The notes beneath the pieces were generated by a model, which searched no databases, had not been told where the DNA came from, and worked only from the letters and a program-made list of their open reading frames with translations. This document shows, piece by piece, positions 46,882-57,701 of a stretch of 64,000 nucleotides of DNA. Source of the stretch: Hericium rajendrae (lineage: Eukaryota; Basidiomycota; Agaricomycetes; Russulales; Hericiaceae); assembly GCA_033439255.1 (NCBI GenBank), contig CM065881.1, positions 2,914,001-2,978,000 on the forward strand. The letters are read 5' to 3'. The position numbers and the translations under genes are program-made. Every line of letters begins with the position of its first letter. Position 1 is the stretch's first letter.

Positions 46882-47213
46882 GTTTAAAGTTTAGATAAGA
46901 GGGTGAGGGTGGGAGACGAGTGTGTGAGTGTGAGCGGGGAGTGGCAGCGAGGCGATAATGGAGGTGGGAGTCGAAGGCGCGGCGGGCTATATAGGGGCGC
47001 GCGGTGGCTGTGCCGCGTCGCGAATAAGGTTTCGTTGATTGACGCGTCTGTTGACTGCACGTGCTGACTCGACGCGTCGCGTCGGGGGCGCTTTATATAG
47101 CCCGCCCTTTTCGTTTGCCATCCCATCTGCTCTTGCCTCCCACCACCATCCCTACCAACCTCACTCAATAAAACTTTGCATCTTCACCCCACTCCACACT
47201 TCATTGATTACCA
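46882..47213. promoter_or_regulatory. Shared divergent H4/H3 promoter with mirrored TATA boxes
   Basis: A perfect 13-base inverted repeat (GGCGGGCTATATA at 46981-46993 and TATATAGCCCGCC at 47094-47106) places a TATA box in front of each gene, about 100 and 120 bases from the H4 and H3 start codons. The roughly 100 bases between contain GACGCGTC and CGCGTCGCG repeats and a CACGTG box at 47058-47063, candidates for shared cell-cycle control sites. Confidence 0.8.
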
Positions 47214-47819
<606 letters not shown>

Positions 47820-47989
47820 GCTGGTGGCTTTGTTATATAGGGGCTATGGGTTAGCACGCTGTTAGGCGTTGTACGTGACTGTATTATTCTAATGTTTATC
47901 TATTCTGCCTCGGAACACTATGTTTATCGCCTACTTCGTGACGGTGCGATGTCCAGACGAGATAAGAGGTGAGGCTAGTCGCGGAGAAC

Positions 47990-48535
47990 GCGGGGGTTGG
48001 TATGTCGCAGTCCAAGTATTGTCGAAGTCTGAGGCGGCTTCGGTGAATGAGTGGTGACGGAAGCAGCGACAGACGGTATGAATGGCGTCGTCCCTGGCTG
48101 TGGTGGCTGTGCGACGGAAGCATCCCAAATCGGTATCACGTGCACAAGAAGGAACCGCGCCTGCCAGACTGCGTTTGGATTTTGACGAGAGGCCAGAGAG
48201 AGGGACGTAGACGTGGAAGTGGCGGCGGCGGCGTGACGGGTTGTAGAAGCAGCGACGACGCCCACGCGGATATCCATGGCCGCATATGCATGCGACGACA
48301 CGTCTCAAGAGCTCACCCTCAACAAACGCGCCACGAATTGCCAATCTAGCAGGATTTTCAGACCACTTACGACTCGAGCACCGACACCCGCTCACACATA
48401 CAAAGCAGTATATGCAAGCGCCATCATGTCTGTCCACATGATTAGAAGGTGAATGGAATATTAAAAGAACGCACTCCGTCATTTAAACTCGACACGGCGT
48501 GCCGCAGCTTCATACAGGAGTGCGCGGATATCATA
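47990..48535 (+). pseudogene. Degraded copy of the PQ-loop gene 3' end and its flank (right direct repeat)
   Basis: From about 48220 this matches the sequence directly downstream of the PQ-loop stop codon at 45744. Upstream, from about 48150, a weaker match extends into that gene's charged last exon. No open frame is kept, so it is a non-coding relic. Together with 45745-46010 it brackets the H4/H3 pair. It abuts the 3' end of Kei1. The bases between the H3 stop and about 47990 contain nothing recognised. Confidence 0.55.
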
Positions 48536-48573
48536 GATGCGACCGCAAAACCAATCTATATACACACCCCCCA

Positions 48574-49695
48574 TCACCCCCGCCGACTCACGCTCCCACT
48601 GCTCGACCCCGACGCGACCCGCGCAGTCCCCAGCGCATTGCCATTGCCCCCCTCGCCCGCCGACCCCGCACTCGTGCTCGCGCTGTCCGCCTCCTCGCCC
48701 GCGTCCTCCTCGCCCGCGCTCGCGCTCTCCGCGCCGAGCCGGCTCGTGCGGCGCGGCGGCGGCGCAGCGACAAAGTCCGCAAAGGCGCCGGAGCCCGCGG
48801 GCTTGTGCGTCGCCCACTGCGCGTGCGCGTGCCCGTTCGCGTGCAGCGGGAGCACGGGCGTCGTGGGGTCGTCGTCGAGGTCGTCCGCGTCGGGCGCGAG
48901 GGGCGCGTAGGCCGCGGGCGCGGCGTTCGCGCGCGAGAGCGGGAGCGCGCGGTAGGTGTTGCGCCGGAGGTGCGACGCGTACGAGTAGAGCAGCGCCGCG
49001 AAGTAGAACTGCAGACGGGCGCGTCGTAAGGTGGTTAGTGGTTAATGGTTGGTGCGATGGAAGGGGGCGGGCGCACCTTGACGAGCCAGCCGCCGATGAT
49101 GATCGCGAGGGCCTGGCCCTTCTCGCTGTTCCAGATGCGCTCGGCGGCGGCGGTGCGCTCGGCGTCGGTGTACGTCGGGGGCGTGCCGAGGTAGGCGTCG
49201 ATAAGCGCGGCCTGCGCGGGCGAGTTCGCGATGCGCTGGCCGTCGTGCGCCGTGTAGACCCACCAGTCGACGATGAAGAAGACGGTCCACGCGGTGGAGA
49301 GGATGTGGTCTGCGAAGAAGCCGTGCGCGAAGTAGAGCGTGCGGCGCGGGTCCTCCTGTGATGGTGATCGGTGGTTATGATGCGTGGGGTGGCGGTGGAC
49401 GTACCTCCTGCACGGCTTTGAGCCCCCAGGCGAGCCCGATGAGGGCGAGGACGGAGTAGATGTAGAGGGTAAGCTGAGCGGCGGAGCTGCCTGCGCCCGT
49501 CAACATGGCAATGAGGCCATAGACACCAGCTACTTTATTGAGGACCTGCGAAAATATAAGCACAAGCTGGACACGAGACGATGAACTGACAGCGAAGAGG
49601 AGAGCGATGGTGACGCCTGTTTTGAGGTCGAGGAAGCCGAGGAAGGAGGAGAGCGGGAGGGGGCGGCGCCATTCTTGGCGGAGCGTAAGCTTCAT
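48574..49695 (-). CDS. KEI1: Kei1, regulatory subunit of inositol phosphorylceramide synthase
   Basis: A minus-strand gene with short introns, about 320 residues. It starts MKLTLRQEWRRPLPLSSFLG and has four hydrophobic segments. Family blocks: SSFLGFLDLKTGVTIALLFA, LNKVAGVYGLIAMLTGAGSS, LYIYSVLALIGLAWGLKAVQ, EDPRRTLYFAHGFFADHILS, and AWTVFFIVDWWVYTAHDGQR. After the last helix (LAIIIGGWLVKFYFAALLYS) comes a long Ala/Ser/Gly-rich cytosolic tail not found in yeast Kei1. In the known system Kei1 binds the catalytic subunit Aur1 in the Golgi and is essential for making inositol phosphorylceramide, a fungus-specific sphingolipid. The tail is extremely GC-rich and its end (GSVSRRG) is low-complexity. 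Confidence 0.85.
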
Positions 49696-50017
49696 GCCAC
49701 AGCGAAAGATGAAGACCACGCGGGAAGGAGAAGAAGGAAGGAATGGAGGGTGGAGAGGACGGCCAGGACGCCCTGCTGGATGTCGTTCGGGATGAGGAGC
49801 ACGTCGGGCACCGCTCTTTGGCTGCGGCTGCGACCCGGGACACCGTGCGGACCAAATAGCTCCGGGGTCTCTTGACGAGAATTCAGAGGTGGTTGCAGCT
49901 GAAGCTCCCTCCAGACATCTCCGACATCTTGCACTCCCTTCAATTGCTTTTATATCATAACTTATCAGATCCCGTCTTTTGCTTATCTGTTTAATAACAT
50001 CGGAAGCACCAAAGTAA
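49696..50017. promoter_or_regulatory. Divergent promoter region between Kei1 and the eIF4E-like gene
   Basis: About 320 bases between two start codons. The part next to the eIF4E-like gene is AT-rich (TTTTATATCATAAC near 49949), a likely core promoter. No coding feature is called. Confidence 0.35.
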
Positions 50018-50966
50018 ATGGCCGGTTACTTCTCGAATCACTCCGCGCCCCAGTCCCGCTTCCTCGCCAACAAAGACAAAGAAGCTTCGTCCACGCCTCC
50101 CGCCGCCATGCCCCCGCGCCCCCGCATCCCCTCCAAGCACTTCTCCACGTCCGTCAGCGGCGACGAGCGCACCACCCCCAAAGACAAGCCCGCCGCCCTC
50201 GCCTCCGCGCCCCCGCCCGTCCACCCGCTCCGAAACACGTGCGTACCTCCCCCTCCCCCACGCGCCGCGCCGCGCTGACCCCGCCCAGCTGGGTCTTCTG
50301 GTTCCGGCAGCACCGCGCGCCGGGCAACAAAATCGTGAACTACGAAGAGGGCATCAAGAAGATCGCGTCGTGCTCGTCCGTCGAGTCCTTCTGGGCCCTC
50401 TGGACGCACCTGCACCCGCCGTCCGCGCTGCTCCCCACGACGGACTACCTGCTCTTCCACGCCGCGATCCGCCGGCCCGTGTGGGAGGACCCGCTCAACC
50501 TCGACGGCGGCAAGTGGATCATCCGCCTGCGCAAGGGCCTCGCGGACCGCATCTGGGAGGACCTCGTCCTCGCGCTCGTCGGCGACATGTTCGCCGAGTG
50601 CGCGCCGGACGACGACGCGGGCAGCTGGCGCGCGCGCGGCGCCGCGCGCGCGGAGGGCGAGGACGTGCCGGAGATCTGCGGCGCGACGATCAGCGTGCGC
50701 CAGAACGAGGACATCGTGAGCGTGTGGAACCGCGTCGAGGCGGACATGAAGGTGCGCGAGCGCATAAAGTGAGTGCCGTGCGTCTGTGTGTGTGCGCATG
50801 CTGAGCCTGAGGATCGCGTAGAGACACCATCCGCCGCGTGCTCAGTCTCCCGCCGAACACGATCATGGAGTACAAGTCGAACAACGCGTCGCTCCAGCAC
50901 GTCGACTCGGCGGAAAAATCCCGCACCGTGTCCGGCGGCACTCATGACCGGACGCCGCTGTCGTGA
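50018..50966 (+). CDS. eIF4E-family cap-binding protein, class II (4EHP/eIF4E2-like)
   Basis: Three exons encode about 280 residues. An N-terminal disordered extension of about 75 residues precedes the fold, which begins at TWVFWFRQHRAPGNKIVNYE across the first intron. Further blocks: SSVESFWALWTHLHPPSAL, RRPVWEDPLNLDGGKWIIRL, and the end LSLPPNTIMEYKSNNASLQH. In canonical eIF4E two Trp stack on the mRNA cap. Here the second is kept (VWEDP), but the first is replaced by Tyr in IVNYEEG. That substitution and the KWIIRLRKGLADR block define class II members such as eIF4E2/4EHP and plant nCBP, which bind caps more weakly and often repress translation. Repressive function is inferred from the family. 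The insert around 50600-50670 is a very GC-rich Ala/Arg/Asp spacer. Confidence 0.87.
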
Positions 50967-51597
50967 TCCACGCCTGGCGCCATCGCGCCATGTAGAAACG
51001 ACAACAAAAGAGGGCACGACGCGGGGGAAGGGGTAGTGCCGGTGTACGGGGGGTGGAAGGGTTCGTCAAAGACAATGCTTGTAGCGCTACTTATCTACCT
51101 ACTATCCAATACCTCTCACTTGCTTGCTTTCGAGCTTCCACAGATGTCGTGAATGAGTACGCCAGCATATATACACGATGCACCGTCGGCGTAGCTTTGA
51201 CCTGCTTTAATAATGTTTCTAGTCTTCCCCCCGGCGGGAAAGCGAGGTGTACTTTTTTGTCTTGCACGTTGTTCCTTGAAGAGGGCAGTGTCTAATCCCT
51301 TCCATCTTCAGCGTGTTTCAATGATTGCAAGAATACAATCTGAAAAAGATACGCGGAGTTATCCATATCTAGGTGTCTTCAGTGTCCCACAAGTCTGCGA
51401 CCCGAAAAAGGCAGCGCATTGCCCATATACGCACTAAGAAATGTCTTTCCCTGTAACAGTCTGCAACCCAAAAATAATCGTGGATCGACCATAATCGCCT
51501 AAATGGCATGCCGAATAAGTGAAGCAACCAGCATCGTTACAATTCCAAGCTGTTGCCAGGACCCTTGTAGAAGATACAGATGTACAAGCAAAGCGAC
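50967..51597. other. Intergenic region between convergent genes
   Basis: About 630 bases, moderately AT-rich, expected to contain both 3' untranslated regions. Similar phrases recur (AAGTCTGCGACCCGAAAAAGGCAGC near 51390 and CAGTCTGCAACCCAAAAATA near 51457), suggesting a small diverged repeat of about 70 bases. No gene seen. Confidence 0.35.
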
Positions 51598-53173
51598 CTA
51601 CGAATCGACCTCAATACCCTCCCCGATCGCGCCCCCACCCCCGCCCCCACCAGCATCCACTCCATCCACAAACGCCTCGTCGACCTCGCCCTCGGCATCG
51701 CGTGAGAGGAGATACATCGGATCGACGACCTCCGCAAGCGCCTCCGCGCGCTCCTCCGCCTCCTCCGGCGGCGGCGGCAGATGCGCGACGCGCACCAGCG
51801 CCCACTTGTCGCGGAACCGCTCGATCGGCTGCCCAGCATCAGCGCAACATTAACAGAGAATGGGATGGGAAGGCGCACCTCGGAGCGCTTCTTCTTGAGC
51901 AGCATCTTGCGCTCGATGTTCTTGTAGTACGCGCCCTTGCCGCGGGGCGCGCGCCCGCCCCCGGGCGTGTCGATCTCGATGTCGCCGTCGTCGAAGACGA
52001 GCAGGAACTCGTTCGGCACGTCCTGCTCGACCTTCACCACCTCGTAGTCGCGCTGGAAGTGGAACTCCGTGCCCTGCGCCGCGGTCAGCAAATGTAGAAG
52101 AGTGAGTGAAGAGTAGGGAGGGCACGCACGGCTTCGTCCTCGCCTGTGTCGTCGAGGCCGTGTTCTGTGCGGTCTCGTTTGAACTGCTCCGCGGCGGCGT
52201 CTTCCTTCGTCAGGTAGTACGCCAGGAAATGGTCCCCGTCCGACTCCATCGGGCGCATGATCGCACAGTCGAGCCGCGGGTCGTCCACCTGCCCCCACGT
52301 TAGCGACTCTCAAACAACCACAACCTAACACGAGAACGCACATCAGGCAGCCGATCGCCCGGCCGCTCGCTAAATCGGAATAGATCGTACGCATTCGCCC
52401 ACACGTCCGCGTCAGGCAAGATCTCGAACGTGTCGACCGCGGTAAGATGCGGCTTCATCGGGTGCCGCAGCACACCCGTCTCGTTCGACGCCTCAAAGCT
52501 CGCCTCCACCGAGCGGATCTGCGCGGGCCGCGACACGTCCGGCGCCTCCCGCCGCCGCCTGCGCCCAACACAGTCAGCGTCAGAAGGGAAGGGGGAGAGG
52601 GGGGACGCACGGCCGCTCGAGCGCCATGCGCTGTTGTAGAGTCGTGATCGTGCTCTCGCGCGAGATGTACTCCGTCTTGCGCAGCCACGGGACGTGCGCG
52701 GGGAGCGGCGTCGCGGTGCGCGAGGCGTCCGCGCCGTGGTGCACGCCGGCCAACGGGTCAAGGAGCAGCGCCTGGTCCGCCGGATCGAGCACGGGCGGGT
52801 CTTTCGGGTCGGGGTTGAGTGCTAGTGCGCGTGTGTCAGCGGTGGACGGCGCGAGACGGCGGGGCAGTAGACGCACCGCGCGGGTCGGCGCTGTCGTCCC
52901 ACAGCGCCTGCCATTTCCCGAGGTCGAGCGGCATGCCGCATTCTGCGTCTACGATCATGGGTAGCGGCGTCTCGTTTGCGAGGGCGTCGAGGAATTCGGG
53001 GCGCGCGTAGCGTTGCGGGTCCGTTGGGATGTCGATAAGCTTCGGCGGGCATGGTGGTGGCGGGAGCGGGTTTTGGTACCGCACGCGGACGAGGAGGTCG
53101 AGTTTGCTGTGGGTGCGAGGTGAGGCGTGAAGATGGGGTGTGCAAGGGAGACGCACCTCTTTTTGAAGCTCAT
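51598..53173 (-). CDS. PAF1: RNA polymerase II-associated factor Paf1
   Basis: About seven exons on the minus strand encode roughly 420 residues. Order of landmarks: MSFKKRSKLDLLVRVRYQNP, then PLPPPPCPPKLIDIPTDPQR (the N-terminal Ctr9/Leo1-binding region), FLDALANETPLPMIVDAECG, WLRKTEYISRESTITTLQQR, EASFEASNETGVLRHPMKPH, EILPDADVWANAYDLFRFSE, DDPRLDCAIMRPMESDGDHF, and EFHFQRDYEVVKVEQDVPNE. The C-terminus is acidic and Gly-rich (EEAEERAEALAEVVDPMYLL). Paf1 scaffolds the PAF complex, which travels with elongating RNA polymerase II and directs H2B ubiquitination and H3 methylation. All family blocks are present. Confidence 0.93.
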
Positions 53174-53540
53174 GGTGGTGTAGTAGGGAAGTCGGACGGG
53201 GTAAGTGCGGTGTTGGGCGGGGCTTGTCGCGGCGCGAACTGCGGGTTATTAGTGTGACCTAGAGCACAAATGCTACACAGTCAGCGAGGGAGTGGTTCAA
53301 TATGAGGGGTGGTGGTGGGCGTGGTGTAAGTCGGCTGGAGAGCTCTGCTGAGTCCGATGCTGAAGTGAAGGCGCGGTGCGACGAAGTTGCAGTAGACTAA
53401 ACAGGTATGTCGTTCCCACGATAATCATAATAGCCGCCGGCGTCAACTCTATTTCTTTTCACTTTGCGCTGCGACCCAGAATCGCGTTCGATGTGTATTG
53501 AGGAGCTGCTAAACGTCAGCATACAATGCAACGTCCTTAG
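53174..53540. promoter_or_regulatory. Upstream region of PAF1
   Basis: About 370 bases with no clear gene. A short AT-rich stretch near 53425-53460 (AATCATAATAG, then TCTATTTCTTTTC) could serve either neighbour. Confidence 0.3.
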
Positions 53541-53544
53541 AACC

Positions 53545-54275
53545 AAATTCACGCTGCCATGGCTACGACTTCCGACCTTTTGAAGAGATCTTTCCCGTTC
53601 ATTCAGGACAGACGCATATCGCCGTCAATGACAGATACATAGTTTTGCGAAACCTAGGTGCAGGCCAGTTCTCCGACACATGGCTTGTAGAAGATGAACA
53701 CCCCGAGTATGCAGCCCCTTTGAAGTGCATCATTCAGCCTAATCAACTTCTTTGCCTGATAGCTTTGGCAAGTATTCTGCTGCAAAGATCCTTACCCTGG
53801 ACGGGACGCTCCGACACAGTGCTGGAGAGCTCCAGAAGCGCGAGTTCGTGAAGATGACCACCGCATATGACAGCATCCAGAGTTGCCTGTCCTCTGTGAT
53901 GACTTTGTGCTTTCTGGTCCTCGCTGTGCCCACTTGTATTTTGTCATGGACCTCCTAAGCACGGACGTGTCTTCGCTGCATCGCCGGTCGCCTACGAAGT
54001 CTCTTCCTGAGTATCTGGTGGAAAACATCATTTGTCTCGCGCTTGAAGGGTCACAGCAGCTTCACGAACTTAATATAATCCATACCGGTCGGTACTCCAT
54101 TGACTGCATTCATGCACGAAACTGATTGTCTTTTCAGACATCAAAGGGATAACACGCTGCTTGGAGGTGTCAATCATGCGAGCTCGCATCGAGCGCTCTT
54201 TGACCAGCGAGCCTCTAGCGGTCGAAGGTGAGGTCGAGCCCGACGGCGAACAGTACTCGAGTATCGAATACCTCA
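53545..54275 (+). pseudogene. SRPK-like protein kinase, fragmentary
   Basis: Pieces of a kinase lobe are readable in order: the lead-in PFEEIFPVHSGQTHIAVNDR, then YIVLRNLGAGQFSDTWLVED (glycine loop), KYSAAKILTLDG with the ATP-binding Lys after a short intron, KREFVKMTTAYDS, LYFVMDLLSTDVSSLHR, LALEGSQQLHELNIIHT and DIKGDNTLLGGVNHA, the catalytic loop with its Asp and Asn. The order and spacing match SRPK-like kinases that are numerous in agaricomycetes. However, no in-frame start codon is found upstream of the first piece, and no DFG-type motif, activation segment or C-lobe follows; the sequence turns into other material after about 54275. Most likely a truncated gene remnant, though an unusual exon structure cannot be excluded. 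Confidence 0.55.
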
Positions 54276-54319
54276 GCCAACCGATACTTCAAGCTTCATT
54301 TCCCTAGCTGGAACTCGCC

Positions 54320-54440
54320 CTGTCACCTGGTCGAATCGATACGCTTGCTGAAGAGCCACCAACAGGCCCTCGGTCAGCTTCCACCTGAGGCGTCCATCTT
54401 CGAAGTCAAGGATGAGGTTGTGAAGCGGAACAAGCTCCCT
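54320..54440 (+). pseudogene. Fragment resembling the C-terminal part of the neighbouring aspartic protease
   Basis: One frame reads LLKSHQQALGQLPPEASIFE, closely parallel to LLKSRSTALSQLPPEISMAQ in the protease encoded at 56.8 kb. The bases align as well (for example CAGCTTCCACCTGAG against CAGCTTCCGCCTGAG). No other part of the protease is obvious nearby. It looks like a scrap of a duplicated protease gene fused behind the kinase remnant. Confidence 0.5.
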
Positions 54441-55268
54441 CGTCGACAGGGACCCAGTCTGGGACACCCGCCTCAACGAGCTCTGTCCATCGTTCTTCAT
54501 CCTTCGCTGGCCGTGGCTTTGCATTCCGGAAGGTGAAGCAGGGCTATTGAATCGGACGGTGTCAGACCATAACATTCTCCGTCGCTCAACAATCACGTAT
54601 TTGGTGGGTGAGGCGTGATGCAAGTCGATGACACAAGAAGCCATGGGAACACAGAGGCAGCACGTTCCATTATACTTGGACACTCTTCACATTTCAGTAT
54701 GCACAGCACAATCGTATCGCTTCTACTCCCTGAAGACGAAGCTGGCGGTGCCAGGTACACGAAGGACACAGCACAAACCATGATAATAGGCGCTTTGCGT
54801 CGACCCTGGCTAGCGATGCCCTTCGGGCCAATCAACAGCTGCCGGTACCGAATTTTGATCAGAGGCATCCTTTCATTCCGCTTCTGACCGGTCTCTGCGC
54901 TCCCTGGGTTCTTAGATGTATTGTCAGTGAGCTTGCTATTTCTCTAGGCATTTCGTCGAAGCTGTAACTAGAAACTTGTGGGCTCCGCTGTTGGACAGGT
55001 ATGCGCTGATTTCGTTCCTTCTATCGGTGCGGGCATCTCGCATTCCATCGCCTGCAATTCTGATGATGGTTGGGCGTTCATCGATATTTACGCAATATCA
55101 ATCAGCCCGCCCGTTTCCATATCTCCAGCACAGCCAATGCGTGGATATTGCAAGATACCTATACAGTGTTAGCCGCCGTGTCCGAGGTTGGCTGCGAACA
55201 GCCTTTTCGTGCAACATAAAGACCGAGAACGCGACATCTCCTTCGCTCTTTCCTTCCTCGCCTGACAG
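54441..55268. other. Region upstream of the aspartic protease
   Basis: About 830 bases without a gene I can support. A few short open frames lack family resemblance. The last 100 bases should hold the protease promoter and leader; no strong TATA box was seen. Confidence 0.3.
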
Positions 55269-57358
55269 ATGCGTGCAGCTCTCCCATTCCTTACCTTGCT
55301 TTCTTGTCTTCTTCCTGTCATTGCGGTCAACTTACCCTTGACGAAACGCGCATCCTATGGCTCCGCGACCAAGACATATGGGCATGGCTTGAATTATCTC
55401 AACCTAAGCAGCCTGCACGAAAATGGGAGTCTTCAGAACGAAGATGGGGTGGTGAGTCTCAATTTATTTCTCTTACGTGGCAGATGTCTGACTCCTGGTT
55501 TCGTTGTTTGGCAGTATACCACCGAGATCACATTAGGCGGTCAAAGTAAAAATGGCTCAGCGAGTCTCTTCTACATGTGCTAATCCTACAATAGATTTCA
55601 CAGTCGTCATTGACACCGGTTCGGCGGACCTCTGGATAGGCGCTCGAGGGCCTTCTAACGTCAAGCTCACGAACACGACTGACCTTGCAGTCAATACGAC
55701 ATATGCCGTCGGCTCGGCGTCTGGCTTGATAGGCTTCGCCGATTTGACCATCGGTCATTATAGCATCTCCTCTCAAGGTAAGCCTACTGTATTCATTCTA
55801 TGATCACAACTCACAATGATGAATTATGAAGCATTCCTCAATGTTAACAAGGTACTTGCCATGGTTCTTCTCCGTCAATGATGTCTGACATCTCTTCTAT
55901 AGACGGTGGATTTGGACTTCGGGGCAGCACCTATTGACGGGATCATCGGGCTGGCGTTCGACGCGAATTCGCAAATCGATCACAAAATCCAAACTGCCTG
56001 GGGAAATGACACCATGCTGGGTCGCACAGTGATGAGCCACCTGTTCGCACAAGACCCTTTCGCCCCGAACTTTATCACCTTCCTTCTCGGCCGCGAGGGC
56101 GACTTGGATGATGTTCATAATGGTGTCTTCACCGTGAGCGAATATCAGGAGGGCCTTGAAGAAGTTCACAACGCAGCGCACATACCTCGCTTCCCTCCCC
56201 AATCTCATTTTTGGTCGGTTCTCCTCGACGAGATGCACGTCAATGGCCAGGCTGTTCCGCTCAACAGCAGTGTTCCTGATACCCCCGGGGGCAAGGCAGT
56301 GGTGGTCTTGGACAGCGGCTTCACGCAGCCTCCCTTACCCCAGGCCATGGTCCACGCGATCTACAGCAGTATGCCCGAGGCTTTCCTTTATGATGGCACG
56401 TGGTTCATGCCTTGCAATTCTAGCGTGAACTTGACGTTCACCTTCGGGTAAGCCAATTTTAATCTGGTTGCCCACGTTCACGACCTGACGAATTACTGCA
56501 GAGGCTTCCCATATCCTGTTCACCCTCTGGACGTCACTACTGTCGGGCTCATTCCATTGAGCAATGGTCAGAATGCCACAGTCTGCACGAATCTCTTCGC
56601 GGTTGAGGAGGTAGGCCAGTTTGGCCCTGGGCTAGACATGATACTCGGGCAACCTTTCTTGCACAACACATATTCCCTGTACGCCTTCACTTCTTATCTC
56701 ATTGAAATCTTAAGTACTCAGAGATACATACAGATTTGATTATGGCGATGTCGACGTCAACGGGACACTTATCTCCGATCCTTTCGTCCAGTTGCTCTCC
56801 GTCGAACTCGATATCGATCTCCAGGATGACTTGCTCAAGAGCCGTTCCACGGCACTCAGCCAGCTTCCGCCTGAGATCTCCATGGCTCAGCTCAAGATTG
56901 AACTGCAGAAGCTCGACGAAGAAGGAGATACATCGGAGCCCAGTTCAGCGGCAGCGAGCCAACCTACCAGTGCTAGCCCGTCCACCACCAGTTCGCCCAG
57001 TGCTAGCCCTACATCTACCAATTCAACGACAAATGGCTCCGAATCAGACGACTCCGCATTTGCGCAAGACGACGTCAGTGCAGACGAGTCGCCTAAACTC
57101 AGCAGCGCCGTCGCTGATGACAGCGGGCCTTCTTATGCGTCGCAATTGCTCGACAAGGTTGACAAGTACGGCCCTATCGTGCTTGCCTTGCTCGGCGCAA
57201 ACGTGCTGGTTGGCATCATCCTGTGCATTCTTGGCGTGGCTCTCGCGATTCGTCGGGGGCGATCGGTTGGAGGGACTAGCAGCTTGCGTCCGCTGAGCAC
57301 AGCTCCTTCGTATGCACCGGTATCCAAGATTGACGAGGATGGGTCATATCGAGATTGA
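55269..57358 (+). CDS. Membrane-anchored aspartic protease (pepsin family A1)
   Basis: About seven exons encode roughly 520 residues. A signal peptide (MRAALPFLTLLSCLLPVIA) is followed by a short propeptide. The first catalytic motif is TVVIDTGSADLWIG and the second is VVVLDSGFTQPPLP, so both Asp residues are present, the second as DSG, which is common in the family. Many Asn-X-Ser/Thr sites suggest glycosylation. After the catalytic fold (GPGLDMILGQPFLHNTYSL) comes a Ser/Thr-rich stalk (SSAAASQPTSASPSTTS onward) and one transmembrane helix (PIVLALLGANVLVGIILCIL), then a short cytosolic tail. This is the layout of plasma-membrane or cell-wall aspartic proteases similar to yapsins, here with a true membrane span instead of a GPI signal. 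Substrates unknown. Confidence 0.88.
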
Positions 57359-57701
57359 AAGCTAGGGTAACATAATATCGAGAACATCGTTCCGAGTCCG
57401 GTCACTGAGTCCAGTACTTGTCGCACACTTAGATATCACACTGTATTTCTGGTTTCGAGGCATATCGTCCTTGAATGGTACGGTTAACGGACCTTACGGC
57501 TACCGTATGACATAGAGTACTAAGTATACAGCAGACCTTATCAGATAAGTAAGGTCCGAGTCTAGATCCACTGCTGCGGCCAAGAGAACTCGACTAGAAA
57601 CCCCGTTACGGCACAGTTCCACGTACTTACCCTCGTCTCCAGCATCTCTCACGTTATACCACCACCACCACCTATACACCTATACCACCTAGATAGAGTT
57701 G
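57359..57701. promoter_or_regulatory. Intergenic region with a palindromic GATA site and an inverted repeat
   Basis: A perfect palindromic GATA element (CTTATCAGATAAG at 57537-57549) lies about 155 bases upstream of the Sfh5 ATG. It is overlapped by one arm of a perfect 10-base inverted repeat (CGGACCTTAC at 57488-57497, GTAAGGTCCG at 57549-57558). A CCACCACCACC leader precedes the ATG. GATA-factor control, as in nitrogen or iron regulation, is possible. Confidence 0.5.

Noticed and set aside
48537-49361. Plus-strand Arg/Ala/Pro-rich open frames over the Kei1 region
   Set aside because: They are antisense to Kei1 exons with strong family motifs.
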